The notes: generated by a model not told the origin, from the letters alone. 64,000 bases of DNA from an uncultured Cyclobacteriaceae bacterium (GCA_943788235.1 CALSPM010000005.1:124001-188000); one strand, 5' to 3'. Positions 9,101 through 18,389 are shown, numbered from the stretch's first letter. Numbers and translations: made by a program.

Positions 9101-12004
9101 CCCATTACATCTCACGGGATTAATGACTGTTGCCGTTGGTGCTGCTAAGACCGTTTGACTCACTACTGTAGGGGCATTTAGACTGAAAGTAGTGGTAGGT
9201 GCTGCAACGGCGTAATCAAAATCACCAGCTGCAGACGTACAATTATTAACATCGGTAACAATTAATTGGTAGGTACCATCACTTAAGTTATCGAGGCTTG
9301 TTCCATTTCCTACAAAAACACCCCCAAGTTTCCATTGTTGGGTGTAGGGAGCGGTACCTCCTGAGATATCTACAGAAATTGCAGAAGTTGTCCCTCCTTG
9401 GCAAGCCGCAGGAGTGATGACCTCTGCCACCTGGAAACCAGCTAAATAATTTACCGTAAGGGTGTCCTTTACCACGCAAGCCGCTTTATTGGGAGCCGTC
9501 GTTGACTGATCTGCTACAGTAACAATAAAGACCCCTGAGTCAAGTCCGACAAGATCTGTATTTGTATTTGGCGCATTTATGGGGAATGGATCGCCATCTT
9601 TTACCCAAGAATAGGTGTAATCTGTAGCTAGCACGGCATTTCCACCACTGGCTTCAATTTCAATTTGTGCATCTCCAGAATCTGGACAACTGAGCTCTGT
9701 TACATTGGAAGTAATAACGATAATTGGATATTGCTCCACTTGATATGTTTGTGTTTTCACACACCCATAATAGTCATTGACTTCAAAAGTATAATATCCG
9801 GCAGCAAGACCTGAAACCAGTTTTGTATTTTCGGTATTGAACGGTGAGCCTGTCGCTGCTTGACCTGTATACCAATTATAAGTATAACCGCTAGGATGTA
9901 CACCATCATCATCATCATCAATTATTACGGCAATACTACCTAGGTCTCCATTACAAGTTGGATTCGTTAAAACGCTAGGAGTCGGAGTTGTTAAATCTTC
10001 TATATGATAGCTTGATGTTGGGGAAGCGATAGTGTAATCAATAGATTGGAACGTACAACCGTTTCCATCGGTTACCACAACATCATATACTCCGTTTTGT
10101 AAGTCTGAAATATCTTCACTAGAGGCAAATACCGAACCCGCACCGTCCTTATACCAACTATAGCGGTAGCCATAATCAGGGTTGGGGGTTCCTCCAGCAA
10201 CGTCAATTAAAATATAACCGTCATTCCCATCCTTACAAAAAGGAGCAGAAACGTTTACGGAATCCTTACCAAATACATTTACGCCACTTACAGTGGTCAA
10301 GGCAACAGCAATATTAGTAGGAATATTGACAGGATACGTTTCTTGAAATTGAGTTGTTTGAGTGGTATACGCACAGCCATTGAAGTCCGTCACGTTCAGA
10401 GTATAATTACCCGCCTCAGTTACCGTGAGCTGGGTGGTGGAAGTCCCCGTATTTGTAACCTGGCTTATCGGCATCAAAACCCCTCCTTGATCCCATTGGT
10501 ATTCATAAAACTGACTATTTAATGTATTAGAATTTGCACCCCCAACAACCACGGAAATTTTTCCAGGTGGGTCAAAAGTCAAATTTCCAGATGCGGTTAT
10601 ATTGGTAGAAACCGTTATATTATTCTGATCCGCAATCGCTGTAACGGTAACCATACCGGAGATTCCCGTTCCGGTAATGACGTCCCCCACGGCAATGGTT
10701 CCTAAGTTATTGTTTAATACCAGAGCCGTATTACCCGTAGAGGTAACCACATCAGCCGAAGAACTTACCGGGCAAACTACGTTAATTATCGTTTCATCAA
10801 GAGACAATACTTCAGGCTCATTGATGGCATAATTAGTAGCTTGAACACAACCAAAAGCATCTCTCAATTCTACCGTATAAGATCCCTCTAGTAAGGTGTC
10901 AACTGAAGTGAGACCTAAATACCCTGTAAGATGATTTTTTGTGCTTCCGCTCCATTTATACCACTTAATACTGTCAATTTCATTTCCCCTATCGGGATCG
11001 AATTCTGCCTTACCATCGCCAAGTCCAAAGCAACTAACATCGGTAAGACTCAATGTATTTTCATTGGTGAAAGTCAGAACAGTATTGTCTTCTAAAGGGT
11101 TTATAGCAGTATTTAAAACTAAATTCTGTTGATCCCCGAGTGAAACAACAACTCTGGAAAAGGTAGATCCATCTGTTTGTTTACCCGTAACCACATCCCC
11201 GGCCTTAATGATCCCAACATTACTGTCAACCACTAAAGCCGTTGTATTGCTGCTGATTGCCCCGTTTACCGCGGCGGTAGCTGCAACAATAGGCATGATA
11301 AATCCTGAATTAGGCTCTGTAATTTCAATTTCAACATCATCGGTGAAAACTCCGTTGTAATCTTTGATTCTAACACTATAAAATCCCGCAGCCAAATTGG
11401 TTGAGGTAAGACCACTTGTAAAATGGGTATTGTCCCATGAGCCAATAGCAGTCGTGAAAACACCATAATTACTTGAATAAGTAGCCGCTGAAGTTGCCTT
11501 GTACTTATACTGGATATTGTAAGGAGAAGTACCTCCATCTACCGCGGCGGTAATGTAAGCATCATCTGCATCCTTACAAATGATATCGTTTGCATCTCCG
11601 CTAAAAGTTTTTGGGGAGGAGAGCGTAGTAATAAAAAAATTCGCAGGCTGGGTAACAACATAAGGAATGACTTTAGTACAAGCACCACCACCAGAGGGGG
11701 TTCCAGTAATTGTTGCGGTGTAGGTATCAGCGCCTAAAGAAAGAATTTTTAATGGCGTAAAAGTTAAATCTACCCCAGTTGAAATATTATGCGGGGTTGA
11801 TAATATAAGCTTTCCTGCATTAGGCCCCGAAAGCGGCTTATCAATTACAGTAACTACTCCGACAAGATCTGTGCCTGAGGCAATGTTAACAATATCTCCA
11901 ACATCAATTAATGAGGTATCTGAAACACTTAATACATTATCATTGGGCGAGGCAGGAGCAGCATTTGTTCGTCTGGTTACTAATTGGTTTCGGGTATTAG
12001 GTGT
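6155..12004 (-). CDS. SprB-repeat gliding-motility adhesin, main and C-terminal part
   Basis: The open frame runs from 12004 to the stop at 6155. It holds about 17 SprB repeats of roughly 75-100 residues, each opening with a Cys-containing signature such as VVCKDSATGQINVRITGG and closing with a G-x-Y-x-x-x-V-T-D-x-x-G-C motif. A PKD-like domain follows (SWDLGNG). The C-terminus is the gliding-motility/CHU_C type (AFTPNLDGLNDYFRP, then VVFETKDLDGEWDG), which is known to direct export by the type IX system in Bacteroidota. No Met start is visible upstream in this frame: the true start is at 13448 and the frame is broken near 12004, 12210 and 12460. Three copies of an unrelated module (I-x-x-GD-x-V...LTF) lie between SprB repeats at about 11975-11764, 11285-11045 and 10765-10567. 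The PorP/SprF-like gene upstream fits an adhesin-partner pair. Confidence 0.85.
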   Translation of the reverse strand, partial: TPNTRNQLVTRRTNAAPASPNDNVLSVSDTSLIDVGDIVNIASGTDLVGVVTVIDKPLSGPNAGKLILSTPHNISTGVDLTFTPLKILSLGADTYTATITGTPSGGGACTKVIPYVVTQPANFFITTLSSPKTFSGDANDIICKDADDAYITAAVDGGTSPYNIQYKYKATSAATYSSNYGVFTTAIGSWDNTHFTSGLTSTNLAAGFYSVRIKDYNGVFTDDVEIEITEPNSGFIMPIVAATAAVNGAISSNTTALVVDSNVGIIKAGDVVTGKQTDGSTFSRVVVSLGDQQNLVLNTAINPLEDNTVLTFTNENTLSLTDVSCFGLGDGKAEFDPDRGNEIDSIKWYKWSGSTKNHLTGYLGLTSVDTLLEGSYTVELRDAFGCVQATNYAINEPEVLSLDETIINVVCPVSSSADVVTSTGNTALVLNNNLGTIAVGDVITGTGISGMVTVTAIADQNNITVSTNITASGNLTFDPPGKISVVVGGANSNTLNSQFYEYQWDQGGVLMPISQVTNTGTSTTQLTVTEAGNYTLNVTDFNGCAYTTQTTQFQETYPVNIPTNIAVALTTVSGVNVFGKDSVNVSAPFCKDGNDGYILIDVAGGTPNPDYGYRYSWYKDGAGSVFASSEDISDLQNGVYDVVVTDGNGCTFQSIDYTIASPTSSYHIEDLTTPTPSVLTNPTCNGDLGSIAVIIDDDDDGVHPSGYTYNWYTGQAATGSPFNTENTKLVSGLAAGYYTFEVNDYYGCVKTQTYQVEQYPIIVITSNVTELSCPDSGDAQIEIEASGGNAVLATDYTYSWVKDGDPFPINAPNTNTDLVGLDSGVFIVTVADQSTTAPNKAACVVKDTLTVNYLAGFQVAEVITPAACQGGTTSAISVDISGGTAPYTQQWKLGGVFVGNGTSLDNLSDGTYQLIVTDVNNCTSAAGDFDYAVAAPTTTFSLNAPTVVSQTVLAAPTATVINPVRCNGESTGSVEVKFTIDPGHPTDYDYAWYAGRTATGTRIENEKIISGISEGDYTFQVTDENGCIKEATYYVQEYTAMQISSRLSDNICGGDQIGNIEVEANGGNSLNYDYQWSKNGTNFNPADSAWTDTEIDSLASGIYRIIITDEQGCPIDKTFEITDIPEIQVFPTVTNVVCKDSATGQINVRITGGNAPYTQTWDKYGVYVDNTSIISRLDSGTYTLNVVDSLNCPTIVQNVIVTEPTTTYTIGPIISDVSCYGSKDGTINIGLRPDNGHPFPFAVSWVKDGELFDSDKFVVQDLNSGDYQVSITDPIGCTRYDSVTVFQPDKIFLHPTLDTLECFNGTDAKITLDPTGGSESFPTIIWRYNAKDGPDTVTTEDIAFAATDLTAGNHLVTLVDKKGCTKDSTVILYNPPNMIVDPAITNVLCKDASTGAITASLVNGNAPFEYSWVDYGKVYNTTATIDSLAAGDYFLAATDKYQCLSDTFTINVTEPNNQFNINGDITRITCRDSSDAQILLSIEVLGESTDFTYEWEKEGAAISESKDQIDITYGTYTVGVTDNFGCLRSNSFTIDNPDAVNVTSTQENMVCWGDSTGLIALSPTGGWGNFTYEWKRNLVRLPISESFGNALPAGDYIIDVIDEGLCETPVYITLTGPDTVKFDIATTNLTCPGDRDGTITASVTGGTGSYTYNWAKDGDPYSQNINLTRILGGEYELIITDEALCEYSSGIIEITEPQTLSLEVLSLKNNLCTTTSNGEFTVAASGGTGEYIYRINGGDPFPNNYYGGLKGGDQNIEITDENLCSFDTTLVVETDYLLVADFNLEYDYPYIDWPISLFDDSKGPEIIDWSWDLGNGAVVDEVNARNTYVSPAAYPITLKITNAVGCEAVNTQILDVEKGFRVAMPSAFTPNLDGLNDYFRPTLENIVSMYLVIYNKYGSVVFETKDLDGEWDGSLNQIPLPQDSYLYEITYEAESGIFRTSRGKVAMLR

Positions 12005-12217
12005 CTAAAGAGGGGTTTACAGGACCAGAGGCAGTACCATTCCAAGTAATCCCCCAAGTGTAGGATTCGTTGCTATTGTCTACCACGGGAAGAAGTGTTA
12101 CCGAACCATCACCTAACTCAAAGCCAGTAAGATTGATAATGGTTTCATCCACATCAAAACAATCAGATAAGGTTTGCTGAGCAAATGTTTTTTGGCAACG
12201 GTTGGCATCGGTAACCG

Positions 12218-12589
12218 TTAAAGTATATATTTCAGAGGAACAGTTCCAGAAGTAGCGGTAGCCGTTGTTAAATTCGCACTTGTTCCAACCACATCACCAT
12301 TTGATTTCACCCAACTGTAAGTGTAACCAGAGGTTCCTCCCGTTACTCCTCCTCCAGAAAGCTGAACAGACCCATCGACACCACCTATGGAACTTGGATT
12401 ATCTCTTGTGAATCCTCCCACAGCAAGGTCTGCGCCTGGTCCATTAACAGTGGTTGCGGCACCATTCGACTTTGTCAATACATCCGTTATCATCTTGTAC
12501 GGCAACAAAATAAGATCGTCCAGCCGTATTCGCTGAAATTCCCGTAAAGGTTGTGCCTGAGCCCGTATTGGTAAAACTGTAAGAACCAT
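12218..12589 (-). CDS. SprB-like adhesin, middle fragment between frameshifts
   Basis: This frame carries the continuation of the SprB-like protein after the break near 12460: DVLTKSNGAATTV, then SSIGGVDGSVQLSGGGVTGG, which is again an SprB-repeat opening. It ends artificially at KYIL. In another frame the protein continues as TVTDANRCQKTFAQQTL down to about 12005, where a further one-base shift brings it into the main frame. It is part of the gene 6155-13448, not a separate gene. Confidence 0.5.
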   Translation of the reverse strand: MVLTVLPIRAQAQPLREFQRIRLDDLILLPYKMITDVLTKSNGAATTVNGPGADLAVGGFTRDNPSSIGGVDGSVQLSGGGVTGGTSGYTYSWVKSNGDVVGTSANLTTATATSGTVPLKYIL

Positions 12590-13448
12590 CTGCAGGTGCG
12601 GTTCCTGTGGTATTGGAAGCGATTCCGTAAGTTAACGTTCCAGTTCCCCCTGAGGCAGCAGTCATGATTACTGTACCCGTTGATTCACCAAAACAAATGA
12701 CATTGGTACTTGAAACCGTGCCTAAAGTGATCGCCCCTGGATCAGTCAGCGTTTCAGTAATGTCAGTACCAGAGAGAGACCCACCTGAGGCGTAATCGTA
12801 AGTACAAACATTGGACCCATCAGTTGCCCGGACAGAAAAATGATACGTGGGATTTGAAGCATCAGAAAGACCTGTGAAAATACCATCAGCATCATTGTAT
12901 GTGTAGCTACCATTTGAAGTACTTACTGCATATGAATACGTTCCTAGCCCACCGTAGGCCGTAACACTGATCTGTCCAGTCGTACCACCAATACACAAAG
13001 GATCAATGGTAGCACTCGTATTGACTACTAATGATATTGGATCCGGTTTGGTAATAGAAAAAGTAGGACTGGTTTCCACCTCTCCCGAAGCACCAGTGAT
13101 CACGGCGTAGTAATATCCGACGCCAAGATTTCGTGCCTGAATAGAAGTTGCCCCAACGTTACCCCCGCCGGCAGGATTATTGACTGCCGTAGGAACAGAA
13201 CCACCAGTTAAAGCAGCATAGGCGGTACCGTTAAATTTCCACCAAACGACTGTTTTACCCCTTGCAGAAGATGCTGCATCAAAAGTAAGGGTAATTGTTC
13301 CGTCGTTAGTAATTCCCTCATCAATATTATTACATGTAATGTCAGTATGAGCACTTGAAGCAAGATCAAACTGTGCCCAGCTTATTAAAGGAGATACAAG
13401 GGCAAAGGTTAAAATTAAATACGAAAATCGTCGTTGTATTGATTCCAT
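12444..13448 (-). CDS. SprB-like adhesin, N-terminal part with signal peptide
   Basis: This is the true start of the SprB-like gene. MESIQRRFSYLILTFALVS and the following PLISWAQ form a signal peptide ending in a good cleavage site. SprB repeats begin at once (ITCNNIDEG, PLCIGGTTGQISVTAYGG, VICFGESTGTVIM). The frame fails near 12460 (VQDDNGCIDKV then nonsense), and the sequence continues in the frame of 12218-12589. Summed over all frames the intact protein would have about 2,430 residues. It starts 19 bp after the PorP/SprF-like gene, so the two are probably co-transcribed, as with sprF and sprB in other gliding Bacteroidota. Confidence 0.75.
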   Translation of the reverse strand: MESIQRRFSYLILTFALVSPLISWAQFDLASSAHTDITCNNIDEGITNDGTITLTFDAASSARGKTVVWWKFNGTAYAALTGGSVPTAVNNPAGGGNVGATSIQARNLGVGYYYAVITGASGEVETSPTFSITKPDPISLVVNTSATIDPLCIGGTTGQISVTAYGGLGTYSYAVSTSNGSYTYNDADGIFTGLSDASNPTYHFSVRATDGSNVCTYDYASGGSLSGTDITETLTDPGAITLGTVSSTNVICFGESTGTVIMTAASGGTGTLTYGIASNTTGTAPADGSYSFTNTGSGTTFTGISANTAGRSYFVAVQDDNGCIDKVEWCRNHC

Positions 13449-13467
13449 TATTACTTAAGTCAATGAT

Positions 13468-14463
13468 TTATAAAAACACGGGACATTTAGTTCTTCGCAT
13501 GCCTAAAGGTGGCTTGCCACTTGTTATTTCAAATAGGTAACTAAAAGAAATCTCATGAAATCCTTGCCGTGCAGCACCTTCTGAAAGAGATAGGTCGTAG
13601 CTATAAATTGTGGTAAAAGTATTTTTCTTTATTCCTACCATCATGCTAATAAAATTGTTCTCTTCAAAAGCCGTAGGATCTGTTCCATAAAAAACGCCAA
13701 GGATAACAGGTTCGATTACATTATATATACCCACATCCAATCGATTCAGTGGGCCTTGACTGGTAAAACTAAAGGTCGGCATGATGGCGATGTTTCGACG
13801 CGTATTTCGGGAAATTGCCTTAAAACGATACCGATAACCCATGTGCCCAGAAAACCTCGTTTTTAATTGATAATCACTGCCCTCCATAAAAGAGATATTG
13901 TTTTTAAAGAGGTTGTGCGCGGCAAATCCAAACCATAGCTCTTTAGAATAGCCTAAAACTCCAAATGAGGCATCAAAATAATTGACCTTCCCTGAAGCTA
14001 AACTTTCTGCAGACAGGCCTGTGATGTTACCAAAGGCATCCAACTGATCTGAAAAAATAAAATTACCAACATTGAAATTTTGTTGACTATACGAAGCTTC
14101 CAACCCAAAACGGATCTGCATATCTTTAGTTACAGAAAAGTCATAACACAGAGGAAGAGCTATTTTGTTATGGGTATAACCACTGGTTTCGTCTGTTTCA
14201 TTGAAAATCATGAGACCCACGCTGCTGTGATAATCTACAAAGCTGTGATCAAATGAAAGTTGAGAAATATTGTACGCTGAAAGAGAGCCTACTTTTTGCA
14301 TTCTATAATTCAATCCAGCGCGAGTAAATTCCGAGGTGCCCGTAAAAGCTGGATTTAAAAAAATAGGTGCGTTATAGTATTGCGAAAACCCAAGGTCTTG
14401 CCCCACCGAGGGAAGAAAAAAAGAAAACGTTATTCCAATACAAAAGAGTCTAAAAAGTTTCAT
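13468..14463 (-). CDS. Type IX secretion outer-membrane protein, PorP/SprF family
   Basis: The family signature is at the N-terminus after a signal peptide (MKLFRLFCIGITFSFFLPSV then GQ): DLGFSQYYNAPIFLNPAFTG is the classic PorP/SprF opening. The remainder (about 330 residues) is beta-strand-rich, as expected for an outer-membrane barrel. I prefer the Met at 14463 because it gives a canonical signal peptide; an in-frame Met at 14484 would add seven residues. SprF-like proteins are needed for export or anchoring of a cognate large adhesin and are usually encoded next to it. Here the SprB-like gene follows after 19 bp. It is a member of the paralogous family, not necessarily the core PorP. Confidence 0.9.
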   Translation of the reverse strand: MKLFRLFCIGITFSFFLPSVGQDLGFSQYYNAPIFLNPAFTGTSEFTRAGLNYRMQKVGSLSAYNISQLSFDHSFVDYHSSVGLMIFNETDETSGYTHNKIALPLCYDFSVTKDMQIRFGLEASYSQQNFNVGNFIFSDQLDAFGNITGLSAESLASGKVNYFDASFGVLGYSKELWFGFAAHNLFKNNISFMEGSDYQLKTRFSGHMGYRYRFKAISRNTRRNIAIMPTFSFTSQGPLNRLDVGIYNVIEPVILGVFYGTDPTAFEENNFISMMVGIKKNTFTTIYSYDLSLSEGAARQGFHEISFSYLFEITSGKPPLGMRRTKCPVFL

Positions 14464-14504
14464 ATAGATTGATTTTATGAACAATCAATTTTTATTCACG
14501 GAAA

Positions 14505-14512
14505 CAAATATA
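14505..14512 (-). promoter_or_regulatory. Possible Bacteroidota -7 box upstream of the PorP/SprF-like gene
   Basis: On the minus strand the bases read TATATTTG, matching the Bacteroidota -7 consensus TAnnTTTG, about 42 bp before the preferred start at 14463. I do not see a clean TTG -33 element at the expected distance, so support is partial. Confidence 0.3.
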
Positions 14513-14673
14513 AAAATGTAAATTGATAAATTCTATTATAAATCAGTGGATTAACCATTCTGAGGAATAATTTCTTTATTTCGTATTAAATTTCCGCTAC
14601 AATTACATAAATGATCGAGGCATAAATGATCCCAATTCACTATTACTTATGGAAAGAGCAGATCGAAAAAAAC

Positions 14674-15315
14674 ATGATGAAAGCTAGTAATTTGAGTTAC
14701 AGCATATTGCTTACGGCAATGTCTCTTAACCTTTCTTGTAATCCAGGCGCCCCTATTGACAGCAAAGCAGTTAAAGAAGAGATTCAATCTCGAAAAATCA
14801 GGAAAGTTTCAGCTTCAGATATCATGACACTGGCCCTGAAGACAGGAGTAGAAATTGAAGCCGACGTGACCCGTCAACATATGACATCTATCCTTGCCGC
14901 CGATGGCGAAATCGAACGGTGTAAGCTTTCTTCATTACCTGCTGTTTTAAAAGCTAAAAGTAAAGGGATTGAAATTTCTCGAATTTCCCAGCACCCAAGG
15001 GAAAAAGGCCGCCCGTTGGATTCCCTCGAGTTAAAGGTCTATGCAGCGTTTGAATATGCTGCTCAACGGCAACTTAAAATGATCCCGAGTTTAGAAGATG
15101 TAAATGAAACAACATTACGATATTGGGCACCCATAATCATGAAAAAAGCATGCCAGAGCTGTCATGGAACAAAAGGAGTGCATATCGGTCTCAAAACTCA
15201 AAAATTACTTCAAGAGCAGTTCCCTCAAGACCAAGCCTTTAATTTTAAAGAGGGGGCATTGATGGGGCTTTGGCGTATAAAAATACCTAAAAAGGAAATC
15301 ATTATGAGCCTTTGA
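14674..15315 (+). CDS. Tll0287-like haem-domain lipoprotein
   Basis: The N-terminus (MKASNLSYSILLTAMSLNLS followed by Cys) is a lipoprotein signal, placing the protein on the membrane facing the periplasm. A single CQSCH haem c motif lies near the C-terminus, followed by GTKGVHIGLK and the terminal GALMGLWRIKI typical of the Tll0287-like (DUF3365) domain. These proteins are small c-type haem sensors or electron carriers; the exact role here is unknown. I place the start at the Met pair at 14674/14677, directly before the lipoprotein signal; an upstream Met at 14626 would add a non-signal extension. The 3' end overlaps the convergent tag gene by 14 bp. Confidence 0.75.
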   Translation: MMKASNLSYSILLTAMSLNLSCNPGAPIDSKAVKEEIQSRKIRKVSASDIMTLALKTGVEIEADVTRQHMTSILAADGEIERCKLSSLPAVLKAKSKGIEISRISQHPREKGRPLDSLELKVYAAFEYAAQRQLKMIPSLEDVNETTLRYWAPIIMKKACQSCHGTKGVHIGLKTQKLLQEQFPQDQAFNFKEGALMGLWRIKIPKKEIIMSL

Positions 15316-15889
15316 GAACCTTTATCTGCCCGTAGCGATAACATTCTGGACTGTGATCATTGACCATACCGATAGCTTGCATATAGGCATACATAATGGT
15401 ACTCCCTACAAATTTAAATCCCCTTTTTTTAAGGTCTTTGGATAAACGAATTGAGATATTCGTCTGACTCGGAGGTGCCTCTTTTTTTGTATGCCACGCA
15501 CCTTGAATGGGTTGGTGTCTGACAAAACGCCACACATAAGTGTCAAAAGAACCAAACTCTTTTTGTATTTGTATAAACGCTTTAGCGTTTTCAAATACAG
15601 AGTCTATTTTAAGACGATTTCTCACAATATTGGGATTCTTTATCAGGGACTCCAAATAGGAAGAAGTAAATTTGGAAATAAGGAGGACATCAAAATCAGC
15701 AAATGCCTCACGATAGCCACCCCTTTTATTTAAAATAGTTCGCCAGCTTAGACCTGCTTGTGCACCTTCTAAAGTTAAAAATTCAAAATGTATCTTATCT
15801 TCGTGTACGGGAACTCCCCATTCTTCGTTATGATAATTGATGTAATCAGGATAGGTGTTGGCCGCCCAGGCGCATATTTTTTCAGTCAT
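15302..15889 (-). CDS. tag: DNA-3-methyladenine glycosylase I
   Basis: This 195-residue protein removes 3-methyladenine from alkylated DNA to start base-excision repair. Hallmarks are the N-terminal CAWAA, the YHNEEWG motif, LTLEGAQAGLSWRTIL (helix-hairpin-helix region with the conserved aromatic base-pocket residues), and the C-terminal NDHSPECYR, whose His and Cys together with the N-terminal Cys and His form the zinc snap of the Tag family. Length and full-length motif order are normal. It overlaps the preceding gene tail-to-tail by 14 bp. Confidence 0.93.
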   Translation of the reverse strand: MTEKICAWAANTYPDYINYHNEEWGVPVHEDKIHFEFLTLEGAQAGLSWRTILNKRGGYREAFADFDVLLISKFTSSYLESLIKNPNIVRNRLKIDSVFENAKAFIQIQKEFGSFDTYVWRFVRHQPIQGAWHTKKEAPPSQTNISIRLSKDLKKRGFKFVGSTIMYAYMQAIGMVNDHSPECYRYGQIKVLKGS

Positions 15890-15947
15890 GAGAGCCGATT
15901 TAATATCATTTGTATTTTATAAATTTAGTTAAGTATGGAGAAAGAAG

Positions 15948-17001
15948 ATGATAAATAAAAAATTAATAATTCTGTTTTTTTGTATGCTAACCCAAGGCGT
16001 CTGGGCACAGATTTTTGAAACTCATTTGATGTCTATCTCAGGAAGTTTACCTGAGGGGATTACTTCAGATCGCGTATGCGTTGTAATTTATCAAATGCCT
16101 GAAGTGGAGGATCAAACGCTGGCACAAAAACTACACATAAATTTGAAAGCGATGGGTATTGATGCCATACAATATCTCTATTACGATCAATTGTATGGGG
16201 GGCAAGATGTCTATAGAAAAACCCTTGCCACCTTACAAAAAAGAAATATACGGGTCTTGATGTTTTTGGAGGTCTCCACTCAAGGATTTGCCTTGACTAT
16301 AGGGACCATGAGCGATGCCAAATGGGTAGATTTTAAGGCCAAAGCATGGCAAGCAAAGGGCCAAACGATGAATGAGGTTTTGATTCGACTCGCCAATAAA
16401 ATGAAGACCTTAGATTTACCCTACAGTAATTACCTGATTCCAGATAGTCCTGAGCTCAGGCCCCAAATACGGCTTTTTAGTGGTACCCATTTTCCACGTT
16501 ACCCTACGCAACTCAAACGGTTTCCCCTCGCTGTTTCATTATTCCCTAGCCTGACTGTCGATGGGGCTTTTTTGAATGATCAGCAACGCGCGTATCTGTT
16601 TCAATACAATGAAAGGGTAGCGCTAAATAATGCCCGTATTCAAGAAATCTTCTCCGATTATCCTTACCAAAGTCGAATTTCTTAAAGATCAATCAGATGC
16701 CGCATTTTATAAAGATCGATATCAATACGTCTTGAGGTATGCCTACATGCCCGGCGAGGAGTTACGAACGGCATTGGGTTATAAGCTAGACCCTTCCCAA
16801 ACCCAATACATTTCAACGGTGCCCGTGGACGGAAACCGCACACTGAAAACCTTAGACAAGCAAAAAAAAGTGTATAAGTTTTATATTCAGAGAACCGCCA
16901 ATGGGGACCTTTATGCGGGACGCTATTATGATGCAGATAAAACTTGGGAGGACGCCTTGTATAATTTTAAAACCCTGATGATGGCGCAATTTAAAAAATA
17001 A
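15948..17001 (+). CDS. Secreted protein of unknown function (one frameshift)
   Basis: A signal peptide (MINKKLIILFFCMLTQGVWA) starts the protein. The first frame ends at 16685, while the second reads on from about 16660 to 17001 (VEFLKDQSDAAFYKDRYQY and onward). The two join near DYPYQ, where CCAAAGTCG is probably an A-run one or two bases short. The joined product is about 350 residues. I do not recognise a family. The first part has an alternating beta/alpha pattern (VCVVIYQMPEVEDQTLAQKL; NIRVLMFLEVSTQGFALTIG), and the second is basic and aromatic. It stands alone on the plus strand and converges with the next gene, leaving only 4 bp between their stops. Confidence 0.6.
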
Positions 17002-17005
17002 GAAA

Positions 17006-17856
17006 TCAGCCTAAAAGAGCTTTTTTTAACTGTTCAAAGGCATTTTTATAAAAAGAAAAAACGAATGATTGCTGATCTTCAAGATGCCAGACAGTAGATA
17101 TCGGGAGAAGGGCACCCGTCCAATCGGTTTGGTTCCAATAAGCTCCCTTGGGTAAAGGCTTCAATGCAGCCACTTCGGTATGCGGCCGTGACTGGGCATA
17201 AAAACAAGGTTCTTTGGCATATACGCCCCCAGGCATATAGCCAAGGATTACATAGGTATCTAAATGTTCATCCCCTGTGTCTTTGACAATAATATTTATG
17301 GTTTGATTCAAAAATTGGGGCCAAATCCTGATTTCGGAGGTCGCATCTCCGGATTGTGATCGAAAATCACGAAAGAGGATAAAAGTGTTGTGATAATAGG
17401 CACCCAAATGTGTCAATAGATCGAGGTCAACCCGATCGAAGGGGAGATTTTGATGGAGGCCTTTCACTTTGTAAGGGATCTTAAGAGAAAGGTGTTGATG
17501 ACCCAAGTCTAAGGAATCCATTTGTTCTTCTAACCAAAGAAGAGATTGATTGAATTTTTTATCTATCAACAAAAATTGGCCCAGTGTATTGAGCTTTTTG
17601 TCCACCAGAAAGAGTTCAAATGAGGTAATGGAAAGGGATGAACGAAAAGTTTTGGTCTCCCTCTACCCATCGGCCTGCCATTCTCCAGAGGCCAGGAATC
17701 CAACTCAAGGTGTTGTATGAATGCTCATCTGCTTGCTTCAGTGTAATGAATGCCTACCAAAGCTACGTTTTGAACCGCCAAAAGAAGCTTTGTATTAAGC
17801 GTTAAAAAAGTGTCAGGGGAAATGTAATGTAAAGGATGCCAATCATATTTTATCAT
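17006..17856 (-). CDS. Conserved hypothetical cytoplasmic protein (frameshifted)
   Basis: The clean frame covers 17006-17605, but the protein clearly starts earlier: MIKYDWHPLHYISPDTFLTL begins at 17856 and continues after a shift near 17740 as DEHSYNTLSWIPGLWRMAGR and after another near 17630 as FELFLVDKKLNTLGQFLLID. The joined product is about 280 residues, with no signal peptide. Its C-terminal half has paired motifs (YVILGYMPGGVYAKEPCFYA; GAYWNQTDWTGALLPIS). I do not recognise the family. Two frameshifts in a short gene may be sequence errors or early decay; no in-frame nonsense substitution is needed to explain it. Confidence 0.5.
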
Positions 17857-17875
17857 AGTTCTTGGCAGAAAGACC

Positions 17876-18274
17876 TTATAGTTCGTATTTTTTCACTGCT
17901 TTCTTAAGGGCATCAATATCTGCACTGATTGAAGGATCTGAATATACTTGTGATGAAATTGCCGAAACGACCTTAGTTTTGAACCCTAATTTTCCCGCTA
18001 ATTTTTCACAATGGTGAATTTCACTTTTGTATACTTCTTGATCAATTTTCATGAGCTGAATAATGTTGAATAAATAATCAAATTTGTCGTCCGAAGAAAG
18101 TAAACCCATATCAGGCATAGGTACAGGATTTTTCACAATATCTTTTATTTCTGCCTCCGATAGGCCATTGGCTCTACCCAACATCAAAATGTGCAATTTT
18201 TCTTGCCCGTCAAATTCGCCGTCTATTTTGGCCAACTCTATTAAGGTGCTTAATTGCGCTTTGATGGTACTCAT
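17876..18274 (-). CDS. TerB-like helical protein
   Basis: This 132-residue protein is all-helical. It has the TerB-type pattern LIELAKIDGEFDGQEKLHIL near the N-terminus, echoed by IIQLMKIDQEVYKSEIHHCE in the second half. TerB-like domains carry paired acidic metal-binding helices and occur in stress-response and in many uncharacterised Bacteroidota proteins. There is no signal peptide, so it is probably cytoplasmic. No other ter genes are nearby, so a tellurite role is not implied. Confidence 0.65.
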   Translation of the reverse strand: MSTIKAQLSTLIELAKIDGEFDGQEKLHILMLGRANGLSEAEIKDIVKNPVPMPDMGLLSSDDKFDYLFNIIQLMKIDQEVYKSEIHHCEKLAGKLGFKTKVVSAISSQVYSDPSISADIDALKKAVKKYEL

Positions 18275-18389
18275 ATTTTTCTGCTTTATCGTTTTGTTTG
18301 ATTTTATGCAATCAAAGTTAACGATTTATTCAAAGAATTGAGAATAAAAAAAGAATAGAACGGAAAAATTGAACCACGTAGTGTATAAA

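Noticed and set aside
17876-18274. Tellurite-resistance function for the TerB-like protein
   Set aside because: No other ter genes are present, and the TerB domain is widespread outside resistance operons.
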